A stretch of DNA of 57,187 nucleotides, taken from contig JAAWIS010000012.1 in NCBI GenBank assembly GCA_022796475.1, positions 1 through 57,187 on the forward strand, read 5' to 3'. This document shows, in pieces, positions 40,050 through 49,636 of the stretch (position 1 is its first letter; each line of letters starts with the position of its first letter). A program made the translations under genes and the position numbers. The notes under the pieces are model-generated. The model was not told where the DNA came from. It did no database searches and saw only the letters and a list, made by a program, of their open reading frames with translations. Origin of the DNA: Lachnospiraceae bacterium. GTDB lineage: Bacteria; Bacillota; Clostridia; Lachnospirales; Lachnospiraceae.

Positions 40050-41108
40050 ATGTCCGGTTTTCAGAGAAAGGTAGCAGTAGTGGGATGTGGAAATGTAGGC
40101 TCCATGGCGGCCTGCCAGATGGTGATGGCAGGAATCTGCGATGAGCTGGTGCTCATTGATCGAAATTCAGATCTGGCCTGGGCCCAGGCAGAGGATCTTG
40201 GCCATGCCCTGGCGGTTACCGGCAGCCATGTGAAGGTGAGTCAGGGAGAATATGAGGCCTGCAGGGATGCGGCAGTGGTGGTGCTTACTGCCTCTGCACC
40301 TCAGATGCCGGGGAGCAGCCGTCTGGATCAGATCCATAAGACGAAGGCAGTGATGGATCACATAATTCCTCCGATTATGAACAGCGGGTTTTCCGGAATA
40401 TTCCTGGTGGTGAGCAATCCGGTGGACATTATGGCAGATTATGTGCAGCATTTATCCGGCCTTCCCGCTGCCCGGGTGATCGGGGCAGGAACGATCCTGG
40501 ACTCCGCCAGGCTGCGCTTTTACCTGGCCAGGCAGATGAAGCTGGACCCTCACAGCGTCCAGGCGGTATGCATAGGAGAGCATGGAAACTCCCAGGTAGC
40601 GCTCTGGAGTGTGGCTTCCGCCGGAGGAAAAGCGATTGCAGATATTTTAAAGGATAACCAGAATCGTCTGGATGAGGATATGCTGCAGGAAACGGCCAGA
40701 AAGGCCAGGGAATCTGGCAATCAGATTATGGAGAAAAAAGGCTCTACCAGCTTTGGGATTGCCGCAGTCATTGCCCAGATTGTGAAGGCAATTCTTATGG
40801 ATGAGAATAAGATCCTTCCGGTTTCTGCACGGCTGGCGGGAAACTATGCCCAACTGGCAGGGAAGGCTGCAGGTTCCTGTCTTGATGAAGCTTTGGGAAG
40901 AGAAGGCCGGGATGGATTAAGAGCAGCATTACAGAGAGAGGCTCAGAGGGAAGGAGAAAAGGAGATTTACGCAGGAATTCCGGCAGTGATTAACCGGGAG
41001 GGGATCCAGGAATTAGTGGAGTATCATCTCAACTGTGATGAAGCAGAGGCATTTGCGCGCTCCGTGGAGGTATTAAAGCAGGTAAAGAAAAAATTAGAGG
41101 AAGAGTAA
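40050..41108 (+). CDS. L-2-hydroxyacid dehydrogenase of the lactate/malate dehydrogenase family (HicDH-like)
   Basis: A 352-residue NAD-dependent dehydrogenase. The Rossmann motif is GCGNVGSMAA (residues 12-21). The catalytic histidine is in GEHGNSQ and the Asp/Arg pair in ILDSARLR. The mobile substrate loop reads APQMPGSSR: the position that is Arg in malate and Gln in lactate dehydrogenases is Met86 here, five residues before the conserved Arg91. A Met there favours bulky 2-oxo acids, as in L-2-hydroxyisocaproate dehydrogenase. The protein is about 35 residues longer than typical, with an extended charged segment at about 285-310. GGAGGAGGAAG precedes the ATG. Last gene of the operon. Confidence 0.82.
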   Translation: MSGFQRKVAVVGCGNVGSMAACQMVMAGICDELVLIDRNSDLAWAQAEDLGHALAVTGSHVKVSQGEYEACRDAAVVVLTASAPQMPGSSRLDQIHKTKAVMDHIIPPIMNSGFSGIFLVVSNPVDIMADYVQHLSGLPAARVIGAGTILDSARLRFYLARQMKLDPHSVQAVCIGEHGNSQVALWSVASAGGKAIADILKDNQNRLDEDMLQETARKARESGNQIMEKKGSTSFGIAAVIAQIVKAILMDENKILPVSARLAGNYAQLAGKAAGSCLDEALGREGRDGLRAALQREAQREGEKEIYAGIPAVINREGIQELVEYHLNCDEAEAFARSVEVLKQVKKKLEEE

Positions 41109-41118
41109 TACTTCAATA

Positions 41119-41164
41119 GGGTTACAGCTTGCCAGTTTGTTTTGGTGAGCAGTAACCCTTTTTG
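41119..41164 (+). terminator. Terminator of the aldolase-Tct operon
   Basis: GGGTTAC (41119-41125) pairs with GTAACCC (41152-41158), followed by five Ts. The loop can form further pairs. Confidence 0.7.
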
Positions 41165-41394
41165 CTTTTTGTTCCTGTCAGGAAATTTAGAAAAAGACCG
41201 AAAGATTTCAGATTTAACATTTATGCAAAAAAAGTTAATAATTTAGTAATTCCTTTTTTTAAAAAGTGTGTTATACTTAATCCGGTAAAACTGAATTATG
41301 TTATGCGAAAATTTGATAAATGTTTCATTTTAGATAAAACTGAATATAGAAAAATTGCAAATTTATGATATAGAATGATGGGTGGATATGGATT

Positions 41395-43269
41395 ATGAGT
41401 GAGTTTGACAGAAACCGGCGTTTAACAGGGCAAAGCCGTGCAAGAACCGGCGCAAAGAATACGAAAAGCAGAAATTCTTCTTCCAGAACAGGAAGTTCAT
41501 CACATAGAAGCAGCAGTACAGCCAGGAGAAGCACACATTCTTCTCACTCGCCGGGCAGACAGGCCCATGGGCACGGAGGATCCCATAATAAGCGAAAAAA
41601 TCCATATGGATACAGAGGTTCTTCCGGAAACTGGTGGATGATTCTGGTGTTTTTGGTAGCGGCAGTCGCTGCAGTATCCATTATAGCTGGCATAAAAGGA
41701 AAGAATGGAGCAAAAGAACCGGAAAGCTCGATAGAGGAAACTACAGTTCCACCTACTGAACTGAAAAAAGAGGTTAAGGTAGATGGAATTAATATTACAG
41801 GAATGAGCCTGGATGCAGCAAAAGGAGAAATTTTAAAAGCTTATCCATGGGCTATGAAAGTTACTTATGAAAACGAAACTTACGAAATTGCAAATTTAAT
41901 GGAACATAAAATCGATTTGCTGTTAAGTGAGATTTATTCCGGCAGTGAGCCAAAGGAATCTTATAAATTAAATACAGAAGGACTTGAGGAACTGGTAAGC
42001 GTCCAGGCGGCTGCCGTTGCAAAGAAATGGGATAAAGAACCGAAAAATGGTTCTATTTCCGATTTTGACAAATCAGCAAATCAATTTACTTTCAGCGGAG
42101 CAGAAAACGGGCTTCAGGTGGATCAGGAAAAGCTGATAGCGGATATTAATAGTGCCCTTAAGAAAAAGCAGTTTGATTCTGTGATCCAGGCATCGGTACT
42201 TGAAGTCGAACCAGAGTTTAATGAAGCAACAGCAAGAGAGAAATACACAACTATTTCTACCTTTACTACCAATACTACAGCTAACAGCAAGCGAAATACC
42301 AATGTAAGGCTTTCTTGTGAAGCGATAAATGGAACCGTACTGAAACCGGGAGAAGAATTTTCCTTTAACGAAGTGGTAGGCGAGCGTACAGAGGAAAAGG
42401 GGTATCAGGCTGCGGCTGCTTACAGCAACGGCGAAGTGGTGCAGGAAATCGGCGGCGGCGTATGCCAGGTTTCCACAACTCTTTATAATGCAGTGATTCG
42501 TTCCGGCTTAAAAACAACTGTCCGCCGATCCCATACGTATGAACCTTCTTACGTAACGCCCGGACAAGACGCTACGGTAAGCTATGGAGGCCCGGACTAT
42601 AAATTTGTGAATAATTCCAACACAGCGATTGGAATTCGTGCAAGTTATTCCGACCAGGTATGTACCGTTTCTATTTATGGGATTCCTATTTTGGAAGAAG
42701 GGGTAAAGTATTCCTTAAAATCAACTAAGATTAAGGATACAGATATTCCGGCTCCTACCTATGAAGAGGATCCTACTCTTCAACTGGAAGAGCAGAGGGA
42801 AAAGAGCAAAGGAAGCCAGGGCAGCTATTGGGAAACAAGACTGATTATTACAAAGGACGGGGAAGTGGTTAGTGATGAAGTGGATCATAATACCACCTAT
42901 AAAGGACATGCTCCTGTTATTTTGAGGAATACTTCTGGTGTGGTAATACCGCCGGAAGAAACGTCAGTTCCGGAATCTACAGTAGTTCCTTCCGAAGGTG
43001 CGGCAGACGGTTTAGTTCCTACTGAAGGATCTGGAACCACCACTCCGGGTCAGGGGGAAAGCAGGCCGTCAGAAGGGAACAGACCTCAGGAAACAACGGC
43101 GCCCACAGCAGCAGAAACTACACAAGCGCCGAATCCTAATGGTCCAGGATATCAAACGCCAGGCAGCGCTGAATCGGTATCCGGCCCAGGAACGCCTCAG
43201 GATTCCGGTCAGCTTCCAGATGCTCCAGTGGTTGTTCCCAGTCCGCTTACTGGGGTAAATGGGCCGTAA
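41395..43269 (+). CDS. VanW-domain membrane-anchored protein
   Basis: A 624-residue surface protein. A basic, Ser/Arg/His-rich cytoplasmic N-terminus (1-78) precedes one membrane helix (about 80-100). Then come a helical region similar to the peptidoglycan-binding part of VanW/YkuD-type proteins (about 110-280) and the VanW domain (about 285-415), with NTTANSKRNTNVRLS, PGEEFSFNEVVG and GGGVCQVSTTLYNAV, the last being the family signature. A G5-like segment (WETRLIITKDGEVVSDEV) follows, then a Pro/Thr/Gly-rich tail of ~110 residues. The location is the cell wall. VanW was named from vancomycin-resistance clusters, but its role is unknown; this copy has no resistance genes beside it. Confidence 0.85.
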   Translation: MSEFDRNRRLTGQSRARTGAKNTKSRNSSSRTGSSSHRSSSTARRSTHSSHSPGRQAHGHGGSHNKRKNPYGYRGSSGNWWMILVFLVAAVAAVSIIAGIKGKNGAKEPESSIEETTVPPTELKKEVKVDGINITGMSLDAAKGEILKAYPWAMKVTYENETYEIANLMEHKIDLLLSEIYSGSEPKESYKLNTEGLEELVSVQAAAVAKKWDKEPKNGSISDFDKSANQFTFSGAENGLQVDQEKLIADINSALKKKQFDSVIQASVLEVEPEFNEATAREKYTTISTFTTNTTANSKRNTNVRLSCEAINGTVLKPGEEFSFNEVVGERTEEKGYQAAAAYSNGEVVQEIGGGVCQVSTTLYNAVIRSGLKTTVRRSHTYEPSYVTPGQDATVSYGGPDYKFVNNSNTAIGIRASYSDQVCTVSIYGIPILEEGVKYSLKSTKIKDTDIPAPTYEEDPTLQLEEQREKSKGSQGSYWETRLIITKDGEVVSDEVDHNTTYKGHAPVILRNTSGVVIPPEETSVPESTVVPSEGAADGLVPTEGSGTTTPGQGESRPSEGNRPQETTAPTAAETTQAPNPNGPGYQTPGSAESVSGPGTPQDSGQLPDAPVVVPSPLTGVNGP

Positions 43270-43362
43270 TCTGTGTACTGCGGATGGAAACATATGATTT
43301 GCCCCAACATCTATGCATAAATTTATGTACAAATTCAGCAAAAGGGAGTTGGTTTGGTATAT

Positions 43363-43426
43363 AAGCTATTTTAGCCTTTCATGAAGGGAGATTCTCTCTT
43401 TTCAGAAGGCTGAGATAGCTTTTTTA
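43363..43426 (+). terminator. Terminator after the VanW gene
   Basis: AAGCTATTTTAGCCTTTC pairs with GAAGGCTGAGATAGCTT around an inner AAGGGAGA..TCTCTCTT hairpin, followed by six Ts. The rest of 43270-43570 contains no gene. Confidence 0.75.
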
Positions 43427-43570
43427 TATAATCAGGAAAGCGCTTCAGTAATATAAAAAAACTTCGCTTAAGGTATCATTGGAGCGGAGAGGCTTAAAGT
43501 GGCTTTGAGAAAATTTTGTAAATGAATGAATATGATAATGATAATGGAGAAGCAGGTGGGGAAATTCGCT

Positions 43571-45796
43571 ATGGACAGTGGTTTCGATAGGAAAAAAATA
43601 GATGAGAAGAAAAAGAGAGGCATTTGGTTCACATTGGCAGCAGGCAGTTTTCTTATGGTAGTCATGCTTTCTTCCTGGTGGCTGCAGAAACGTTCAAAGG
43701 ATACAACGGAGGAAGCTGTTTATGGAGTAAGCAAATTATATCTGGAAGAACTGACCAGGCAGAAAGCGAATCAGTTTACTGATATTGCAGACAGCCAGAT
43801 CCAGCAGCTTACTGTGACCATCCGGGCCATTAAGAAATCGGATATGATCAGCACAAAAGCCATGCAGAACTTTATTGGTCAGATGAAGAAAAATAACGAA
43901 TTTGATTTTTTGGCAATGATCGATGAAGAGGGAAGGGTTTATACGGAAGAATCCTCCTATTTGGCAGCTTCGAAACTCAGTATCCTTGATGTGGAAGTTT
44001 TGGAATCAGAGATGTCCTTTCATCAGAATATTGATGGCCGCAGCCTGATATTAATTACGATTCCCGTAGAGAATTGTTTTTTGGAAAATCGAAGAATAAT
44101 TGCGGCTGCAGTGGGAATGGATGCGGCTGCCATTGCGGATCATTTATTTTTAAATGAACATACCGGACGTTCTTTCAACAATGTGATTATGCCTGATGGC
44201 CGCTATGTAATCCGGACGGCTCATATTCATATTGAAGAAGACGATAATCTGTTTTCTGCATTAGAACAGGATGCCCATTTTGAAAACGGAACTTCCATTG
44301 CCCGCTGGAAGGAGGAATTAAAGGCCGGACAGCAGGGAATAGCAGTTTATGAGCTTCAGGGTTTGCTGCATTATACTTATTATATGCCCATACGCGATAC
44401 AGGCTGGTTTATCACCACCACGCTTCATTACGATTTAATCAGCAAGAATGTAGATATTATCCGGAAAACGCTTACCCAAAACGGCATGATCCAATTGGCT
44501 CTGATTTTATTCGTTTTATTTGTGCTGTTTATCATTTATCTGGCCATGCAGAAGAGAAATGAATATCTGCGGTTTGAAAAACTGCAGGCAGAAAAGGTCA
44601 GCCAGGCAAAGAGTATATTTTTATCAAATATGTCCCATGATATCCGTACACCCATGAATGCGATTATCGGATTTACAAATCTGGCAGTTAAAAATGCAGA
44701 GGATGCAGATAAGACCCGGGATTATCTGGAGAAAATTTTAGCTTCCAGCAATCATCTTCTGGCATTGATTAATGATGTACTGGAAATGAGCCGGATCGAA
44801 AGCGGGAAAATCCATCTTGAAGAAACGGAATGCAACATTTCTGATATACTAAAGGGATTGGACAGTATGATTCGTGGTCAGGCTCAGAGTAAACAACTGA
44901 ATTTGCACATGGATGCTTCCGGCGTGGGGGATCAGGATGTATACTGTGATAAACTGCGGATAAACCAGGTGCTGCTAAATCTGCTGAGCAATGCAGTTAA
45001 ATTTACCCCGGCAGGAGGAGAGATATTTGTTACTGTCCGCCAGTTGACAAATGGGCCGGATATACAAAAAGGCTGCGGCACCTATGAAATCCGGGTGAAA
45101 GATACGGGAATCGGCATGTCCAGGGAATTTGCCTTAAAAGTGTTTCATCCATTTGAGAGGGAGAAAAGTTCTACTGTCAGCGGAATTCAGGGAACTGGTC
45201 TTGGAATGTCTATTGCAAAGAGTATCATTGAACTGATGGAAGGCACGATAGAAGTAGTAACGGCGCCAGGCAAAGGAACAGAATTTATTGTAACGGTAAA
45301 TTTAAGAATTCAGGAAAAACAGGAAAATGTAGCTGAAACAGCTCTTCCTCACAAAATACACGAAAAGGCGGAAGAAGATAAGTTTAATTTTAGCGGCAGG
45401 CGTATATTACTGGTAGAAGATAATGAGCTGAACAGTGAAATTGCAACTGAGATTTTAACGGAAGCCGGATTTGAGATAGAAGAGGCAAAAGATGGGGCAG
45501 TTGCCGTTGAAATGGTTTCCCGTTCTGCACCCGGATATTATGACCTGATCCTGATGGATATTCAGATGCCCTGCATGAATGGGTACGAAGCAACAAAAGC
45601 AATCCGCGCTCTGGAGAACAGGGATGTGGCCGGGATTCCGATTATTGCTATGACGGCAAATGCTTTTGAAGAAGACAGGCAGGCAGCTTTTCAGGCGGGG
45701 ATGGACGGCCATCTGGCAAAACCGATGGATACAGAAAAATTATTTGCTGCCTTAGCGAAAGTGTTTCAGAGTATTTCGTTTCAAAAAATAGAATGA
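43571..45796 (+). CDS. Hybrid sensor histidine kinase with receiver domain
   Basis: A 741-residue membrane kinase. Membrane helix one (about 19-38) and helix two (about 315-340) flank a ~275-residue extracellular sensor of Cache type. The kinase core follows: H-box FLSNMSHDIRTPMNAIIGF (His near 372), N-box VLLNLLSNAVKFTP, and G-boxes KDTGIGMS and GTGLGMSIAK. A C-terminal receiver domain has ILLVEDNELN (acidic pocket), LILMDIQMPCMNG (phospho-Asp) and AMTANAF. No histidine phosphotransfer or output domain is attached and no response regulator gene is adjacent, so the downstream partner is elsewhere. The start at 43571 follows GGTGGGG; an in-frame ATG at 43526 lacks a ribosome binding site. Confidence 0.88.
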   Translation: MDSGFDRKKIDEKKKRGIWFTLAAGSFLMVVMLSSWWLQKRSKDTTEEAVYGVSKLYLEELTRQKANQFTDIADSQIQQLTVTIRAIKKSDMISTKAMQNFIGQMKKNNEFDFLAMIDEEGRVYTEESSYLAASKLSILDVEVLESEMSFHQNIDGRSLILITIPVENCFLENRRIIAAAVGMDAAAIADHLFLNEHTGRSFNNVIMPDGRYVIRTAHIHIEEDDNLFSALEQDAHFENGTSIARWKEELKAGQQGIAVYELQGLLHYTYYMPIRDTGWFITTTLHYDLISKNVDIIRKTLTQNGMIQLALILFVLFVLFIIYLAMQKRNEYLRFEKLQAEKVSQAKSIFLSNMSHDIRTPMNAIIGFTNLAVKNAEDADKTRDYLEKILASSNHLLALINDVLEMSRIESGKIHLEETECNISDILKGLDSMIRGQAQSKQLNLHMDASGVGDQDVYCDKLRINQVLLNLLSNAVKFTPAGGEIFVTVRQLTNGPDIQKGCGTYEIRVKDTGIGMSREFALKVFHPFEREKSSTVSGIQGTGLGMSIAKSIIELMEGTIEVVTAPGKGTEFIVTVNLRIQEKQENVAETALPHKIHEKAEEDKFNFSGRRILLVEDNELNSEIATEILTEAGFEIEEAKDGAVAVEMVSRSAPGYYDLILMDIQMPCMNGYEATKAIRALENRDVAGIPIIAMTANAFEEDRQAAFQAGMDGHLAKPMDTEKLFAALAKVFQSISFQKIE

Positions 45797-45838
45797 GCAG
45801 AAAGAATGAAAAAAACTTGTATTTTTTAACGTAATTAT

Positions 45839-45866
45839 TTGCAATTTTTTGAATTATTGTTATAAT
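45839..45866 (+). promoter_or_regulatory. Promoter of the PFOR gene
   Basis: TTGCAA (45839-45844), 16-bp spacer, perfect TATAAT (45861-45866) in an A+T-rich tract. Confidence 0.68.
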
Positions 45867-45942
45867 AATATACAGGGCAGTGTTCCTGAACTATTTCATC
45901 AGGAATATGATACTATTTACATTTTATTAGGAGGAAAGTAAA

Positions 45943-48900
45943 ATGGCAAGAAAAATGAAAACCATGGATGGCAACCAGGCTGCTTCTCATGCATCATATG
46001 CATACACAGACGTAGCTGCCATCTTCCCGATCACCCCATCTTCTGTTATGGCTGAGCATACGGATGAGTGGGCTACTGATGGGAGAACCAACATTTTCGG
46101 ACGTACCGTACAGGTGACCGAAATGCAGTCCGAGGCAGGTGCGGCAGGCGCCGTACACGGATCCCTCTCCGCTGGTGCGTTAACCACCACCTACACCGCA
46201 TCCCAGGGTCTGCTTTTGATGATTCCAAACCTTTATAAAATTGCCGGTGAGCAGTTACCAGGTGTGGTAAATGTTTCTGCACGTGCAATTGCTTCTCATG
46301 CATTATCGATTTTTGGCGATCATTCCGATGTATATGCCTGCCGTCAGACTGGCTGCGCTATGTTATGCGAATCCAGCGTGCAGGAAGTTATGGATTTAAC
46401 TCCAGTTGCCCACTGCGCGGCAATTAAGGGAAAAGTTCCATTCATTAATTTCTTTGACGGTTTCCGTACCTCCCACGAGATCCAGAAGATTGAAACCTGG
46501 GATTATGAAGATTTAAAAGATATGGTAGATATGGATGCAATTGATGCATTCCGTGCAAACGCATTAAATCCAAATCATCCATGCCAGAGAGGTTCTGCAC
46601 AGAACCCGGATATTTTCTTCCAGGCACGTGAAGCCTGCAATCCTTACTATGATGCGCTTCCGGCTATTGTTCAGGAATATATGGACAAAGTGAATGCAAA
46701 GATTGGTACAGATTATAAACTGTTCAACTACTACGGAGCTGACGATGCTGAGCAGGTAATCGTGGCTATGGGTTCTGCAAATGATACCATTGAAGAAACC
46801 ATCGATTATATGATTAAGACCAGCGGCGCTAAGGTAGGCGTAGTTAAGGTTCGTCTGTATCGTCCTTTCAGCGCAGCAGCTTTGATTAATGCAATTCCGG
46901 ATACCGTTAAGAAGATTACAGTATTAGACCGTACCAAAGAGCCAGGTGCTTTAGGCGAACCTTTATATCTGGATGTAGTGGCAGCTTTAAAGGGATCCAA
47001 GTTTGATGCAGTTCCTGTTTTCAGCGGACGCTACGGATTAGGATCAAAGGATACAACACCGGCACAGATCGTTGCTGTATACGAGAATACCGATAAGAAG
47101 CAGTTTACCTTAGGTATCGAAGACGATGTAACCAACCTGTCCTTAAAGTTAGGCGCTCCTTTAGTAACTACTCCTGAGGGAACCACAAACTGTAAGTTCT
47201 GGGGTCTTGGTGCAGACGGTACAGTAGGTGCAAATAAGAACTCCATTAAGATCATTGGTGACAACACCGACATGTATGCTCAGGCATATTTTGACTATGA
47301 TTCCAAAAAGTCCGGCGGCGTTACCATGTCTCACTTAAGATTCGGACATACTCCGATTAAGTCCACTTACCTGATCAAGAAGGCTAACTTCGTGGCATGT
47401 CATAACCCGGCATATATCCGGAAATACAACATGGTTCAGGAACTGGTAGACGGCGGAACTTTCCTGTTAAACTGCCCATGGTCTGACGAAGAGTTAGAGC
47501 AGCATTTACCAGGACAAGTTAAGAAATTCATTGCTGACCATAATATTAAGTTCTATACCATTGATGGCGTTAAGATTGGTATTGAAACCGGCATGGGCCC
47601 AACACGTATCAATACCATTTTACAGTCTGCATTCTTTGAGTTAACCGGAATTATCCCGGCAGAGAAGGCAAACCAGTTGATGAAGGATGCAGCTCAGAAG
47701 ACCTATGGACGTAAAGGACAGGACGTAGTAGAGAAGAACTGGGCAGCAATCGATGCAGGTGCTAAGAATGTTCACCCGGTAAATGTTCCGGAATCCTGGA
47801 AGAATGCTGCAGATGAAGGATTAGATTATCAGGTAGTAACAGACGGAAGAAAAGATGTTGTTGATTTCGTTAATAACGTTCAGACCAAGGTTTCTGCTCA
47901 GGAAGGAAACAGCCTGCCTGTATCTGCATTCAGCGCTTATGTAGATGGCACTACGCCATCCGGTTCCTCCGCATATGAGAAGCGCGGCATTGCAGTAAAT
48001 GTTCCGGTTTGGAATCCGGATAACTGTATCCAGTGTAATTTCTGTTCTTACGTTTGTCCTCATGCTGTAATTCGTCCGGTTGCTATGACTGCCGATGAGG
48101 CAGCTAAGGCTCCTGCAGAGATGAAGACCAAAGATATGACCGGTATGCCAGGTTATAAGTTCAGCATGACCATTTCTGCTCTTGACTGTACGGGATGTGG
48201 TTCCTGTGCAAATGTATGTCCGGGAATGAAGGGCAACAAGGCTCTGACCATGGAGAAACTGGCTGATAACTTAGATCAGCAGCCAATCTTTGATTTTGGA
48301 CAGACCTTACCGATTAAGGAAGAAGTTATTGCTAAGTTTAAACCAAATACGGTTAAAGGTTCCCAGTTTAAGCAGCCGCTCTTAGAGTTCTCAGGCGCTT
48401 GTGCAGGCTGTGGCGAAACACCTTATGCAAAGTTAATCACCCAGTTGTTTGGTGACAGAATGTATATCGCCAATGCTACCGGATGTTCCTCCATCTGGGG
48501 CAACTCCTCACCATCTACTCCATACACTGTAAATGCAAAGGGACAAGGCCCGGCATGGTGTAATTCCTTATTTGAGGATAATGCAGAGTTTGGTTACGGC
48601 ATGCTTCTGGCACAGAACGCTATCCGTGAAGGCTTACAGGCTAAGGTTGAAGCGGTAGCAGCTTCTGACGAGGCTTCTGATGAAGTAAAGGCAGCCTGCA
48701 AGGAATGGCTGGATACCTACAATGTAGGCGCAACCAACGGTGATGCAACGGACAAGTTAGTAGCAGCATTAGAGGGAATTGACTGCCCGGTTTGCAAAGA
48801 AATCGTAAAGAACAAAGATTTCCTGTCCAAGAAGTCCCAGTGGGTATTCGGTGGTGACGGATGGGCTTATGATATCGGCTTTGGCGGTGTTGACCATGTG

Positions 48901-49479
48901 CTTGCTTCCGGCAAGGATATCAATGTTATGGTATTCGATACCGAGGTTTATTCCAATACTGGCGGACAGTCCTCAAAGGCAACTCCTACCGGCGCTGTTG
49001 CCCAGTTTGCAGCAGGCGGCAAGGATGTGAAGAAGAAAGATATGGCATCTATTGCCATGAGCTACGGCTACGTATACGTAGCACAGATCTCTATGGGTGC
49101 TGACTATGCACAGACCGTTAAGGCTCTTGCAGAAGCAGAAGCTTATCCGGGACCATCCTTGATTATCGCATACGCTCCATGTATCAACCATGGTATTAAG
49201 AAGGGTATGTCCAAGGCACAGACCGAAGAGAAGCTGGCTGTAGAGTGCGGTTACTGGCATCTGTTCCGCTTCAATCCTGCTGCTGAGAATAAGTTCTCCT
49301 TAGACAGCAAAGAGCCGAAGATGGAAGGCTATCAGGATTACTTAAAGGGAGAAGTTCGCTACTTGTCCTTAGCAATGAAGAATCCTGAGAGAGCTTCTAA
49401 GCTGTTCGCTAAGAACGAAGCAGAGTCCAAGGAAAGATATGAGTATCTGAAGAAGCTGGTAGACGTATATAAGGCTTAA
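45943..49479 (+). CDS. nifJ: Pyruvate:ferredoxin (flavodoxin) oxidoreductase
   Basis: A 1178-residue single-chain enzyme turning pyruvate and CoA into acetyl-CoA, CO2 and reduced ferredoxin, the central energy step of clostridial fermentation. Domains run in the usual order: the pyrimidine-binding domain (MDGNQAASHASYAYTDVAAIFPITPSS), domain II, the gamma domain (GQDVVEKNWAAID region), two [4Fe-4S] motifs (CIQCNFCSYVCPHA near 695 and CTGCGSCANVCPG near 749), the third cluster region (CAGCGETPYAKL), and the TPP-magnesium motif GDGWAYDIGFGG at 971-982 with NTGGQSSKATPTG. Its codon use (many TTA, GTT, GCA, AAG) looks tuned for high expression. Strong AGGAGG precedes the ATG. Monocistronic, flanked by a promoter and a double hairpin. 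Confidence 0.98.
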   Translation: MARKMKTMDGNQAASHASYAYTDVAAIFPITPSSVMAEHTDEWATDGRTNIFGRTVQVTEMQSEAGAAGAVHGSLSAGALTTTYTASQGLLLMIPNLYKIAGEQLPGVVNVSARAIASHALSIFGDHSDVYACRQTGCAMLCESSVQEVMDLTPVAHCAAIKGKVPFINFFDGFRTSHEIQKIETWDYEDLKDMVDMDAIDAFRANALNPNHPCQRGSAQNPDIFFQAREACNPYYDALPAIVQEYMDKVNAKIGTDYKLFNYYGADDAEQVIVAMGSANDTIEETIDYMIKTSGAKVGVVKVRLYRPFSAAALINAIPDTVKKITVLDRTKEPGALGEPLYLDVVAALKGSKFDAVPVFSGRYGLGSKDTTPAQIVAVYENTDKKQFTLGIEDDVTNLSLKLGAPLVTTPEGTTNCKFWGLGADGTVGANKNSIKIIGDNTDMYAQAYFDYDSKKSGGVTMSHLRFGHTPIKSTYLIKKANFVACHNPAYIRKYNMVQELVDGGTFLLNCPWSDEELEQHLPGQVKKFIADHNIKFYTIDGVKIGIETGMGPTRINTILQSAFFELTGIIPAEKANQLMKDAAQKTYGRKGQDVVEKNWAAIDAGAKNVHPVNVPESWKNAADEGLDYQVVTDGRKDVVDFVNNVQTKVSAQEGNSLPVSAFSAYVDGTTPSGSSAYEKRGIAVNVPVWNPDNCIQCNFCSYVCPHAVIRPVAMTADEAAKAPAEMKTKDMTGMPGYKFSMTISALDCTGCGSCANVCPGMKGNKALTMEKLADNLDQQPIFDFGQTLPIKEEVIAKFKPNTVKGSQFKQPLLEFSGACAGCGETPYAKLITQLFGDRMYIANATGCSSIWGNSSPSTPYTVNAKGQGPAWCNSLFEDNAEFGYGMLLAQNAIREGLQAKVEAVAASDEASDEVKAACKEWLDTYNVGATNGDATDKLVAALEGIDCPVCKEIVKNKDFLSKKSQWVFGGDGWAYDIGFGGVDHVLASGKDINVMVFDTEVYSNTGGQSSKATPTGAVAQFAAGGKDVKKKDMASIAMSYGYVYVAQISMGADYAQTVKALAEAEAYPGPSLIIAYAPCINHGIKKGMSKAQTEEKLAVECGYWHLFRFNPAAENKFSLDSKEPKMEGYQDYLKGEVRYLSLAMKNPERASKLFAKNEAESKERYEYLKKLVDVYKA

Positions 49480-49518
49480 TTGGATATTAAATTCAGAATG
49501 TTTAACAGGCATTTTAAA

Positions 49519-49595
49519 TGCCGGGGTTAACGTTTGTTAATTACCGGCACATCTGTATGGGGCAGAGATAGGAAGTTTTATCTCTGCCCTTCTTT
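49519..49595 (+). terminator. Double hairpin after nifJ
   Basis: First TGCCGG..CCGGCA (49519-49549) with GTTAAC/GTTAAT pairing. Then a perfect 11-bp stem GGGCAGAGATA..TATCTCTGCCC (49560-49589), followed by TTCTTTG. Confidence 0.72.
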
Positions 49596-49636
49596 GTGCT
49601 TTTAAGAGGAAAATAAAAGGGAAAGAGGAAAAATTT

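Noticed and set aside
40050-41108. Malate dehydrogenase
   Set aside because: The specificity residue is Met86, not the Arg required for malate/oxaloacetate.
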